Shown: positions 46,730 through 55,400 of the stretch, piece by piece
Layout of the letters: every line of letters starts with the position of its first letter
How positions within the stretch are numbered: position 1 is the stretch's first letter
Assembly (NCBI RefSeq): GCF_029094505.1
Contig: NZ_CP119108.1
Location: 372,001 to 436,000 of the forward strand
Direction: 5' to 3'
DNA: 64,000 nt
Source of the DNA: Microbacterium horticulturae
GTDB taxonomy: Bacteria > Actinomycetota > Actinomycetes > Actinomycetales > Microbacteriaceae
Made by a program: the position numbers and the translations under genes
The notes under the pieces: model-generated
What the model was told of the DNA's origin: nothing
Database searches by the model: none
The model's input: the letters and a program-made list of their open reading frames with translations, nothing else

Positions 46730-48331
46730 ATGCCGATACCCGCTGCCGCGCCCGAGCGCCGCGACCCCGACCCCCACGCCGCGCTGCCGACGGTGCGCGA
46801 GCTGCTGCGCCTCGACGCCGTGGCCGAGGGGCTGCCCGAGGTGCTCAGCGGCGCCGCGGATGTCGACGCACGCGTCCGATGGGTGCACGTCTCCGACTCG
46901 GCCGGCGTCGCCCGGCTGCTCAACGGCGGCGAGCTGCTGCTGTCGACGGGGTCGGGCTGGCCCGCTGAGCCCGACGCGCTGCGCGCGTTCATCGCCGAGC
47001 TCGTCGAGGTGGGTGCGGCCGGCCTCGTGCTCGAGCTGGGCACGCACTACCGCTGGGCACCCGCGGTCATCGTCGAGGCGGCCCGGACCCACGGGCTCGT
47101 GCTGGTCGTCCTGCACCGTGAGGTGAAGTACGTCGCGATCACCGAGGCCGTGCACCGGCTCATCATCGACCGGCAGTCCATCGCGCTGCGCGCTCGCGAT
47201 GAGGTGCGCGACCGCTTCACGGCGCTCACGCTGCGCGGCTCACCGGCCGACTTCGTCGTGCAGCAGCTGGCCGCGACCCTCGACGCCCCGGTCGTACTCG
47301 AAAACCTCGCGCACGAGGTGGTCGCGGCCCAGGTGCCGCCCGCACGGGAGGAGGAGCTCTTCGCCGAGTGGGAGCGCCGCTCACGCGCGGTGCACGACGC
47401 TCCCGGATGGCTGGTCGTGCCCGTCGAGGCGCGGGGGATCCGCTGGGGGCGGCTGATAGCTCTGCCGGGGCCGGAGCATCCCGCCGGCCGTGAAGGCGTA
47501 CTGCAACAAGGAGCGATAGCGCTCGCGCTCGGGCGGCTCGCCGACGGGGCTGTCGACGAGTGGGAGCGCCAGGCGCGCCGCCGCCTGCTCGACCGGTTGC
47601 TGGCCGGACGCTTCGCGAGCGTCTCGGGCGCGGCGGCGCGGCTGGGAGCCGCCGGGCTGCCGGTGCAGGGGCGCATTCTGTACGGCATGGTCGTCACGCG
47701 TGCCGCGCTGGAGACGGAGAGAGTGGATGCCGCGGCCCGCGCCCTCGACGGACGAGCTCTCGTCGGCGCGGCCCCGCCTGGCGCGCCCTGGCCCAGCGCG
47801 ACGGTGCTGCTGTCGCTGCCCGACGACACGGCGTTCGACGACGCGGTCGCCGCGTCGTTCCTGTCGGCGGCGATCGACGAGCCCGCCGAGCGCGCGGTCG
47901 TCTCGATCGGGTCGCCGGCGACGGGGCTCGACGAGGCGCTCGCATCGCTGCAGGAGGCGATCGATCTCTCGCACGGTGGGCTGCGCGGCGACGTGCGCGG
48001 GTCGCGCCTTCGCCGGGCCGACGCGCGGCCACTCGTGCGGTTGGTGACGAACCTGCGCGACGACCGCCGTCTGCTCGAGCACGGCGAGCGCATGCTTGCA
48101 CCGCTCATCGAGTACGACATGAATCGAGACGGTGACCTGCTCGACGTGCTGGGCGCTGTGCTCGCACACCCCGCGAACCGCACGGCGGCAGCCGCGGCAT
48201 CCCATCTCTCCCGCTCGGTGTTCTATCAGCGCATCGCTCTCATCGAGCGGCTGCTGGGCATGGATCTCGACGATGGCGAGAATCAGGCCGCCCTCCACCT
48301 CGCGCTGCTCGTGCGGCGCAGCGCACGCTGA
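46730..48331 (+). CDS. PucR family transcriptional regulator
   Basis: A 533-residue activator. Residues 15-150 are the PucR N-terminal effector domain (TVRELLRLDAVAEGLPEVLSGA; WVHVSDSAGVARLLNGGELLLSTGSGW). A central GAF-like part follows, and the C-terminal PucR HTH (LLDVLGAVLAHPANRTAAAAASHLSRSVFYQRIALIERLLGMDLDD) is complete. GAGGAGGGG precedes ATG 46730. TATGCT at 46692-46697 is a possible -10. Family members regulate purine, GABA or polyamine use; divergent placement from mmsA suggests control of the 42142-46538 operon. Confidence 0.9.
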   Translation: MPIPAAAPERRDPDPHAALPTVRELLRLDAVAEGLPEVLSGAADVDARVRWVHVSDSAGVARLLNGGELLLSTGSGWPAEPDALRAFIAELVEVGAAGLVLELGTHYRWAPAVIVEAARTHGLVLVVLHREVKYVAITEAVHRLIIDRQSIALRARDEVRDRFTALTLRGSPADFVVQQLAATLDAPVVLENLAHEVVAAQVPPAREEELFAEWERRSRAVHDAPGWLVVPVEARGIRWGRLIALPGPEHPAGREGVLQQGAIALALGRLADGAVDEWERQARRRLLDRLLAGRFASVSGAAARLGAAGLPVQGRILYGMVVTRAALETERVDAAARALDGRALVGAAPPGAPWPSATVLLSLPDDTAFDDAVAASFLSAAIDEPAERAVVSIGSPATGLDEALASLQEAIDLSHGGLRGDVRGSRLRRADARPLVRLVTNLRDDRRLLEHGERMLAPLIEYDMNRDGDLLDVLGAVLAHPANRTAAAAASHLSRSVFYQRIALIERLLGMDLDDGENQAALHLALLVRRSAR

Positions 48332-48340
48332 CCCGGTGCG

Positions 48341-48480
48341 ACCTCGCGGATGTAGCTACGACCTCGCGGATCTGGCTACGACCTCGCGAGGTCGCACCTT
48401 GCCTCGCGAGGTCGCACCTTGCCTCGCGAGGTCGCACCTTATCTCGCGAGGTCGCACCTTATCTCGCGAGGTCGTACCTT
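48341..48480. repeat. Seven 20-bp CGCGAGGTCG units, two inverted and five direct
   Basis: Exact 20-base spacing. Units at 48381, 48401, 48421, 48441 and 48461 read CTCGCGAGGTCG-C/T-ACCTT. The two before them (48341, 48361) are in inverted orientation (CGACCTCGCGGAT). The array fills the gap between the convergent pucR and cupin genes; its last unit ends two bases before the cupin stop. Same unit as at 6561-6640. The point where orientation changes creates the palindrome CGACCTCGCGAGGTCG. Confidence 0.92.
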
Positions 48481-48481
48481 C

Positions 48482-48829
48482 CTACGCCACGTAGACCTTG
48501 CGCAGGGTCTCGCGCACGGCCCACACCGTGCGCATCCCCTCGGTCAGCCGCACTATTACCCCTGGCCGCAGCTCGACCGGCGGCAGTGGGGGCTCGGTGA
48601 ACTCGAGCGTGCCCGAGCCTGCGACGACCACGAACACCTCGTCCGATTCGACGTCGGTCGAGACACCCGGCGTGTGCTCCCACACCCCGATCGTGCGGTC
48701 ATCGGTCTCATCGAGCTCGATGAACCCCGTCCGCGGCGAACCCGCCTGCACCTGCGATGCGTTCACCGCGTCGGAGGGAAGAACGAGGGATGCCGCGACA
48801 AGGGCGGCTCCGGCATCCATTCTGCTCAT
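48482..48829 (-). CDS. Cupin domain protein
   Basis: A 115-residue single-domain cupin of the EutQ/DUF861 type: TGFIELDETDDRTIGVWEHTPGVSTDVESDEVFVVVAGSGTLEFTE, then VELRPGVIVRLTEGMRTVWAVRETLRKVYV. Both cupin motifs are present, but metal-binding histidines are few, as is common in DUF861. Its start overlaps the stop of the FAD oxidase (ATGA), so it is an accessory to that enzyme. Small cupins are frequent partners of PuuB-type oxidases; function uncertain. Confidence 0.87.
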   Translation of the reverse strand: MSRMDAGAALVAASLVLPSDAVNASQVQAGSPRTGFIELDETDDRTIGVWEHTPGVSTDVESDEVFVVVAGSGTLEFTEPPLPPVELRPGVIVRLTEGMRTVWAVRETLRKVYVA

Positions 48830-50262
48830 GAGTCGAACCCTAGTCCGAGGGCGTCCAGAGTCTTCAGGAGCAGGTTGCGCTTGCCCTGGTTGTGATCGGC
48901 GCGATCCATCGACCAACGCGTGGCATTGATGCCGATCGCGGCGGCGGGCTCGGGCGGGAACGGCACGGGGCGCTTGCGCACCATCTCGAGCTCGGTGCGC
49001 TCGTTCTTCACCCCCGCGAGCAGATCGAGCATGACGTCGGCGGCGAACCGGGTCGACCCGACGCCCAGGCCCGTGAAGCCTGCCGCGTAGGCGACACGGC
49101 GCTTGCGCGCGGTGCCGAAGAACGCCGTGAACTGCGTACTCGAGTCGATGGCGCCGGCCCAGCGGTGCGTGAAACGCAACCCCTCGAGCTGCGGGAACGT
49201 CGTGAAGAAGTGGCTCGCGAGCATCTCGTGCGAGCTCATCCGGTCCTCGTACTCGGGGCGCACCTTGCGGCCGAAGTGGTACACGGCGTCGTAGCCGCCG
49301 AAGAGGATGCGATTGTCGCGCGTGAGCCGGTAGTAGTGGAACTGGTTGGCCATGTCGCCGATGCCCTGCCGGTTCTTCCAGCCGATCGAGGCGAGCTGAT
49401 CGGCCGACAGCGGCTCGGTCATGAGCACGTAGTCGTACACCGGCACGGTCATGAGCCGGTTGCGCTTGAGCAGCGACGGGAACACGTTCGTCGCCAGCAC
49501 CGCGTGCTCGGCGCGCACGCGGCCGCCGTCGGTGACCACCGTCACATCGTGGTCGGTCGTCTGCAGGTGGGTCACGCGGCTGCGCTCGAAGATCTCGACG
49601 CCGCGCTCTTCGACGACGCGAGCCAGCTCTGCGGCGAGGCGGGCGGGATGCAGCATCCCGCACTCCCTCGTCTCCCAGATTCCGGCGAGGTAGGTCGGCG
49701 AGGCGACCTCGGCGCGCACGGCGGCTTGATCGAGGTACACGACATCGTCGTCTTCGGCGGTCTCGTCGCGCCAGTCGCGCAGCCACTGCAGCTGATGCGG
49801 CTCGACGGCGGGCGCGAGCTGCCCGGTGCGCTCGAACTGGAAGTCCATGCCGTATTTCGCCTCGGACGCCTCGATCGCATCGAGGTTCGCAAGCCCCAGG
49901 CGTTCGAGCGCGGGCATCTCGTCGGGCCAGCGCGCCAGCCCGTTCTCACGCCCGTGGGTGAGGCTCGACTCGCAGAAGCCGCCATTGCGGCCCGACGCCC
50001 CCCAGCCCACCCGCTGCGCTTCGATCAGCACGATGCGCGCGCCCGGCATGCGCTCGGTGGCCTCGAGGGCGGTCCATAGGCCGGTGTAGCCGCCGCCGAC
50101 GATCACGAGGTCGGCCTCGTGCTCGGCGCGCAGGGTGGGCCGATCGGGCAGGAGGTCTGCGGGCAGATCGTCGCGCCAGAACACCGACAGCTCGGTGTCG
50201 GCCAACGAGTGGGCGACGATGGATGCCGCGGGCCGTGCCCGCTCGAAGACCGTGGTTCCCAC
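48826..50262 (-). CDS. FAD-dependent oxidoreductase, gamma-glutamylputrescine oxidase-like
   Basis: A 478-residue DAO-family flavoprotein. ADLVIVGGGYTGLWTALEATERMPGARIVLIEAQRVGWGASGRNGGFCE is the FAD site. FHYYRLTRDNRILFGGYDAVYHFG and YAAGFTGLGVGSTRFAADVMLDLLAG complete the fold. The N-terminal SVFWRDDLPADLLPDRPTL leader is typical of PuuB-like oxidases. The start is set at GTG 50262, eight bases after GGGAG; GTG 50271 is possible. Translationally coupled to the cupin. It is a different type from the 40543-41898 oxidase and probably acts on another amine. Confidence 0.88.
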   Translation of the reverse strand: MGTTVFERARPAASIVAHSLADTELSVFWRDDLPADLLPDRPTLRAEHEADLVIVGGGYTGLWTALEATERMPGARIVLIEAQRVGWGASGRNGGFCESSLTHGRENGLARWPDEMPALERLGLANLDAIEASEAKYGMDFQFERTGQLAPAVEPHQLQWLRDWRDETAEDDDVVYLDQAAVRAEVASPTYLAGIWETRECGMLHPARLAAELARVVEERGVEIFERSRVTHLQTTDHDVTVVTDGGRVRAEHAVLATNVFPSLLKRNRLMTVPVYDYVLMTEPLSADQLASIGWKNRQGIGDMANQFHYYRLTRDNRILFGGYDAVYHFGRKVRPEYEDRMSSHEMLASHFFTTFPQLEGLRFTHRWAGAIDSSTQFTAFFGTARKRRVAYAAGFTGLGVGSTRFAADVMLDLLAGVKNERTELEMVRKRPVPFPPEPAAAIGINATRWSMDRADHNQGKRNLLLKTLDALGLGFDS

Positions 50263-50411
50263 GGATATCACTCCCTGTTCGGTGACGCACGCCACCCCGT
50301 GGTTCGATTCAATCCCGGGCGCGGGCGGGGTGCAATCCGCGTGGCGGGGGAACGGACGGATCCGCCGGAGGCCGCGGGAGCCCGCACACTCTGTCCGGTG
50401 TTCGTCGCGGG

Positions 50412-51185
50412 TCAGCGCTGGCAGTTCGGGCACCAGAAGACGATGCGTTCCTGCGTCGGGTCGGCGCCCAGCTCGGTGCGCTCGATGAGCCTGCCGCAGC
50501 GGCGGCAGGGCTGGTGCTCGCGCCGATAGACCCAGCGATCGCGGCCGCGACGCGCATCCCCGGTGAAAGTTCGGACCGGCCGGTCGCGGTTCGCGCGCAG
50601 CATCCTCGCCGCCGTTTCGACGAGGGCTGCGGTGTCGACCTCGCTCGCTTTCGTCTGAGGGTGGATGCCGCGGACGAAGAGCACCTCGTTCACATATTCG
50701 TTGCCGAGCCCCGCGAGATTGCGCTGATCGAGCAGCGCCACGTGGATCGGGCGGGGGTCGGCGGCGAGATTCTTGGCGGCTGTCTCCGGCTCCCAGTCGG
50801 GCTGCAACGGATCGGGGCCGAGGTACCCGACGAGGGCGTGCTCGTCGCGCGTGGGGACGACCTGCACCTGCGCGATGTCGAAGCCGACGGCCTCGACGCC
50901 GTCTGCCGCGAGGATGGCCCGTGCGGTGTGTGCCGGGCGGCGCCAGCGGGCGCCGGCGGGGTGCACGTCCCACACGCCCTCCATCTTCAGGTGGGAGTGC
51001 AGCGTGAACTCGCCGGCGCGCAGCAGCAGATGCTTGCCGCGCGGCGCGACTTCGCGGACGGTCTGTCCGGTCAGGTCGAGCATCGCCTGCCGCGGCACGC
51101 GCAGTTCGAAGCGCGTGAGCGTCTTGCCCGCGAGCGCTTCGTGCAGCCGCCGCGCGGTCTGCCAGACGGTATCGCCCTCAGGCAC
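50412..51185 (-). CDS. Fpg/Nei family DNA glycosylase (endonuclease VIII-like)
   Basis: A 257-residue bifunctional DNA-repair glycosylase/AP lyase. After Met removal the N-terminus is PEGDTVW with catalytic Pro and Glu. The helix-two-turn-helix (LLDQRNLAGLGNEYVNEVLFVRGIHP) and a C-terminal zinc finger with four Cys (CRRCGRL ... FWCPNC) are complete. Lys in RGKHLL is the expected beta-hairpin lysine. PEGDT rather than PELPE places it with Nei rather than Fpg. It removes oxidised bases. GTG 51185 is chosen so that Pro-2 is exposed; a longer frame to 51245 would bury it. Confidence 0.92.
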   Translation of the reverse strand: MPEGDTVWQTARRLHEALAGKTLTRFELRVPRQAMLDLTGQTVREVAPRGKHLLLRAGEFTLHSHLKMEGVWDVHPAGARWRRPAHTARAILAADGVEAVGFDIAQVQVVPTRDEHALVGYLGPDPLQPDWEPETAAKNLAADPRPIHVALLDQRNLAGLGNEYVNEVLFVRGIHPQTKASEVDTAALVETAARMLRANRDRPVRTFTGDARRGRDRWVYRREHQPCRRCGRLIERTELGADPTQERIVFWCPNCQR

Positions 51186-51732
51186 GGGGCGCTCCCGCGG
51201 CTGGTGCGGCGCACGATGCGGTGATGTCGAGAACCGCGACGGCATTCATGTGACTATCGTCTTAGATCGGGCCGCAGGTCGTTCCGCCACACGGCAAGCT
51301 GGGCGGCCATGACAGGTGGGATGGGAGCGTCCTGGTCGGCGCGCCTCGACTCATATGCTTCGAAAGCGTCAGCACACATATCGGCTTCCGCCGTGATGTC
51401 TTCCATCGGGCTCATCATGGTCGTTCAGGCAGGCTACAGCGCGTCCGGCGCCATGTATGGTTTCTTCGTGCATCTGAGGGATGTACCCGTGCGTCGCAAT
51501 TCGGGCGACGAGGCCCCGTCGCGGGTCGATGCCGAGCGCGATACCCAGTGCGAGTTCGCCGGCGGCGCGATCGCTGACCGAGCCCGTGAGCTCTTTGAGT
51601 TGACGAAGCTTGGTGGCGCCTACCGTCACTTTCGTGGTTCTCACCTCCTCGCTTGTCGGTGCCGATCGTACAGGGCTCGGCTCTGGGCGGAACGGTTCAC
51701 GCTCGGTCGGAGTCATCTGCGAGAGTTGCGGG
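51186..51732. other. Lower-GC intergenic segment, mostly unassigned
   Basis: 547 bases with clearly lower GC than the flanks (roughly 55-60 percent by eye). It holds only a weak minus-strand gene candidate (51369-51644). On the minus strand GATAGT near 51250 could be a -10 for the Nei gene. The composition change continues to the Lhr stop at 52477. Confidence 0.5.
51369..51644 (-). CDS. Small hypothetical protein, possibly a remnant
   Basis: A 91-residue frame. The first 60 codons have a fair coding pattern (KVTVGATKLRQLKELTGSVS, then AAGELALGIALGIDPRRGL). The last 30 degrade into His/Asp/Arg-rich, rare-codon sequence. AGGAG directly abuts GTG 51644, which is poor spacing. Helical, no recognised domain. 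It may be the surviving 5' part of an acquired gene. No function can be given. Confidence 0.3.
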   Translation of the reverse strand: MRTTKVTVGATKLRQLKELTGSVSDRAAGELALGIALGIDPRRGLVARIATHGYIPQMHEETIHGAGRAVACLNDHDEPDGRHHGGSRYVC

Positions 51733-52128
51733 ATGACCGGCTTTCATCATGTTGAGGTCTGGGTGGCCGATTTCGACCAAGCACACGCGGAGTGGGGATG
51801 GCTCCTTCCGCGCGTCGGCTTCGCACTCGCCAGCGAGTGGCCTGGCGGCGAATCGTGGTCAGCCGGCGGAGCGTACCTGACGCTGACGACCTCACCGAAC
51901 CTCTCTGCGTCGACACCTGATCGTCGGCGCCCCGGCGTAAACCACCTCGCGTTCTCTGCTGGTTCCTTCGAAACGGTCGATGCGATCATGAGCGCGGCTC
52001 CGGGTCACGCCTGGTCGCTTCTCTATCAGGACCGCTACCCGCACGCCGGTGGGCCGGATCACTACGCGGGCTGGCTGGAGAACTCGGCAGGATTCAAGGT
52101 CGAGATCGTCGGCGATAGAGCCACATAG
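51733..52128 (+). CDS. VOC family (glyoxalase/bleomycin-resistance fold) protein
   Basis: A 131-residue single-domain VOC protein: MTGFHHVEVWVADFDQAHAEWGWLLPRVGFALASEWPGGESWSAGGAYLTL, then RPGVNHLAFSAGSFETVDAIMSA, LYQDRYPHAGGPDHYAGWLENSAGFKVEIV. The pattern of beta-alpha-beta-beta-beta modules with His and Glu at metal positions (FHHVEV; NHLAF; KVEIV) fits glyoxalase-like enzymes or drug-binding proteins. Codon use is less GC-rich than in neighbours, suggesting recent acquisition. The start is ATG 51733; a longer frame to 51610 has no support. Confidence 0.82.
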   Translation: MTGFHHVEVWVADFDQAHAEWGWLLPRVGFALASEWPGGESWSAGGAYLTLTTSPNLSASTPDRRRPGVNHLAFSAGSFETVDAIMSAAPGHAWSLLYQDRYPHAGGPDHYAGWLENSAGFKVEIVGDRAT

Positions 52129-52160
52129 TGGCGCACATACGTTGGATGGGAGAGTGAGCC

Positions 52161-52453
52161 GTGCCTGATCGACCTGAGATCGTCTGCATCTGTGGCTCCG
52201 CCCGGTTCATCGAAGAGATGCGTGAGGTGGACCGCCAGTTGACGCTTGCGGGCGTCATCGTCGTCGCGCCTACCGAAGTGCCCGGCGACATCACGGATGA
52301 GCAGAAAGCTCTGCTCGGTGAGATGCACTTCCGAAAAATCGATCTGGCCGACCGCATCGTGGTGGTCAACCCGGTGGGTACATCGGTGGCTCGACGAGCA
52401 GGGAGATCGAATACGCCCGAGCCGCGGGTAAGCCTGTTGCATTCACAGACCCA
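52161..52453 (+). pseudogene. Frameshifted nucleoside 2-deoxyribosyltransferase-like gene
   Basis: GTG 52161 (with GGGAGAG upstream) opens a frame reading PEIVCICGSARFIEEMREVD and RKIDLADRIVVVNPVG, matching a small Rossmann-like family of deoxyribosyltransferase/DUF4406 type. After about base 52375 the frame turns to nonsense (TSVARRAGRSNTP). Shifting by one base restores the expected continuation GYIGGSTSREIEYARAAGKP and VAFTDP. So one base has been lost near 52371-52378. The restored frame then has no stop of its own and runs into the Lhr 3' end (TAG at 52565), so the true C-terminus is also missing. Either a decaying acquired gene or a sequencing error. Confidence 0.72.
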
Positions 52454-52476
52454 TCGGATGGTCTGTCTTCTATGGG

Positions 52477-55400
52477 TCAGCCCCGCGGCGCCTTGCGCAG
52501 CGTCAGCCCGCGGGTCGACTCGACGAAGCCGGCCTGGCGCAGTGCGCGGCCGACGGCTGTGCCGTAGACGACCTCACCGTTGACCTGTTCGATGGTCAGG
52601 GTCTCGAGGCGCCGTGTCTTCGCGGTCTCGGCGAGGCTGCGGCATCCCGCCGCCAACGTCTCGTCGTCACTCGAGAACGCCAGCGCGGTCTTGCCACCGC
52701 GCTCGAGGTACAGCACGAGCGCACCGTCGACGAGCACGACCACCGCTCCCGCCTTGCGCCCGGGGCGGTGCGCCGATCCCTCGAGCGCCGGCCATCCGAG
52801 CGCCGCCCCGTACGGATTGGCCGGATCGGTGGCGGCCAGGGTGATGCCCGCGCGCGGCGGTGGGTCGGCGAGTCCCGAGAACTCGCGCAGCCGGTCGATG
52901 GTGGTGGATGCCGCGAATTGCGCCGCCCCCAGCTTCTCGATCACGTACCCGCGGCGGCAGTGCCCTGCCTCTTCGAAGCCGGCGAGCATGCGGTAGACCT
53001 GCGCGAATCCGCCGGGCACCTGCTCGGCCTGCACGGATCCGCGCGTGACGACGCCGTAGCGGTCGAGCAGCAGGCTGCCGCTCGCCGTCGCACGCACGGC
53101 CGGGTCTCCTTCAGGCTCGGGCAAGAGCGACCATCGTCCGCCGAGCGTCGGCGGGCGTGGGGGAGTGCTCGGGCGCGGCAGCGCCATGCCCCGATACAGC
53201 CGTGCTCGCGGTGTGCGCCGGGCAGCCTTGTGCGCCTGCGATCCGCCCGAGGTCAGGGCCCGTAGCGGCGCGAAGGTGTCGTTCGTCACGCGACCCGACC
53301 AGGTCAGAGACCAGAGGGCATCGATCACGTCCTGTTCGGAATCGGCGTCGGCCAGCGTCTTCAGCTGCCCCGTGAAGTACGCGCCGCCTGCGCCGAGGAT
53401 GTTGATGAGCCGCTCCTCGAGCGACCCCGGGGTGATCTCGCCTTCGGGCTCGGGAAGTGTCAAAGGCGCATCGCCCACGGGATGCAGCGCGACCCAGCCG
53501 TCGCGGCCCGGCAAGGTTCCGTGCCCCGACCAGATCACCTCGCCGGTCGCCGTCAGCTCGTCGAGCATGCCCGAGGTGTAGTCCTTCACCCGCGACGGGA
53601 GGATGAGTGATTCCCACGCACTCGCCGGGATCGGCACGCCCGCGAGCTGCTCGATCACGGCGGCGACCCCGTCGATGCCCTCGAGCGGGCGGGTCAGGTG
53701 CTGCCACGCCGGCAGGAACCGCGCGAACGCCCGAGGTGAGACAGGCTCGACGCTGCCGCGGATCGCTGCCAGGCTGCGCATCCGCAAGCGGCGCAGCACC
53801 TCGGTGTCGCACCATTCGGTCTCGTCGGTCGCGGTCGTCTCGGGCAGGAAGAACCCGCTTGTGACGCGTCCCGCGGCCTCGAGCCGCTGCAGCGTGAGCC
53901 GTGCGACGGCGATGCCGACGCCCAGGCGTTCGGCGACCGACTCGGCGCGGAACGGCCCGTGCGTGCGCGCGAAGCGGGCCACCAGGTCACCCAGCGGGTC
54001 GGCGACCGGCTCGAGGAACGCGGTCGGGATGCCGACGGGCAGCGCCGCGCCGAGCGCATCGCGCAGACGACCGGCGTCTTCGATCGCCGCGACGCGTGGC
54101 GTGCCGCCGATCGTCACCGGGATCGCGCGGTGGGTCGCGATCAGGGTGTCGAGGTGAGTCGTGGCGTCGCCGTCATCCAGTCGCTCGGCGACCTCCGCGG
54201 CATCCAACGGTCCCAGTAGGCGGAGCAGGTCGGCCACGCCTTCCACGCCGCGCGCGTGCCGCTCGGGGTCGAGCCGCTGCACCTCGCGCTCGAACTGCGC
54301 GATGATCTCGGGGTCGAGCAGCTCGCGCATCTCGACCTTGCCGAGCAGCTCACTCAGCAGCGCCGGGTCGACCGAGAGCGCCGCCGCGCGCCGCTCGGCC
54401 AGCGGCGAGTCGCCCTCGTACATGAACGCACCGACATATCCGAACAGCAGATCGCGCGCGTACGGTGACGGCTGGCTGGTCGTGACCTCGACGAGGCGGA
54501 TGCGGCGCTCGCCGATCCCGCGGATCACGCGCAGCAGCGCGGGCAGGTCGTAGACGTCTTGCAGCACCTCGCGCAGCGTCTCGAGGATGATCGGGAACGT
54601 CGGGTACCGTCGCGCCACCTCGAGCAACTGCGACGCCCGTTGGCGCTGCTGCCAGAGCGGGCTGCGCTTGCCGGGGTTCAGCCGCGGCATGAGCAGCGCA
54701 CGCGCTGCGCACTCACGAAAGCGCGAGGCGAACAGGGCCGAGCCGCCGACCTCGTCGGTGACCATCTGGTCGATCTCGTCGGGTTCGAAGACGAACAGCT
54801 CTGCGCCCGGCGGGTCGGCCGTGGCATCCGGTATCCGCGCGATGATGCCGTCGTCGCTGGCGACCGCAGATCCATCGACGCCGAGGCGCTCGCGGATGCG
54901 GGCGTTGACCGCCAGCGCCCAGGGCGCGTGCACTTGCATGCCGTACGGCGAATGAAGGATGACGCGCCAGTCGCCGACCTCGTCGCGACTGCGCTCGACG
55001 GTCAAGGTCTTGTCGGTCGGGAGGGTGCCGGTCGACTCGCGCTGCTCGGAGAGATACCGCAGCAGATTCGTGATCGCGTTGGCGTCGAGGCCGCATTCCG
55101 CGAGCCGCATCTCGGACTTCTCCCGCGGCGCCGCGGCGAGCTCGCGGGCGAACGCGCCGAGGGCCTCGCCCAGTTCCGCCGGCCGGCCGATGCCGTCACC
55201 GTGCCAGAAGGGCACCTTGCCGGGCTGCCCGAACGCCGGCACGACGTTGACCCGGTCGTGCGTGATCTCGACGATGCGCCAACTCGTCGTGCCGAGTGTG
55301 AACACGTCGTTCACCCGCGACTCGTAGACCATCTCCTCATCGAGTTCGCCGACGCGGGCGCCGACCTTCTCGCCGGCGACGAAGACGCCGAACAATCCGC

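Noticed and set aside
51309-51755. A 148-codon plus-strand frame in the lower-GC segment
   Set aside because: Rare-codon rich, Ser/Arg-heavy, no ribosome site, and it ends inside the VOC gene.
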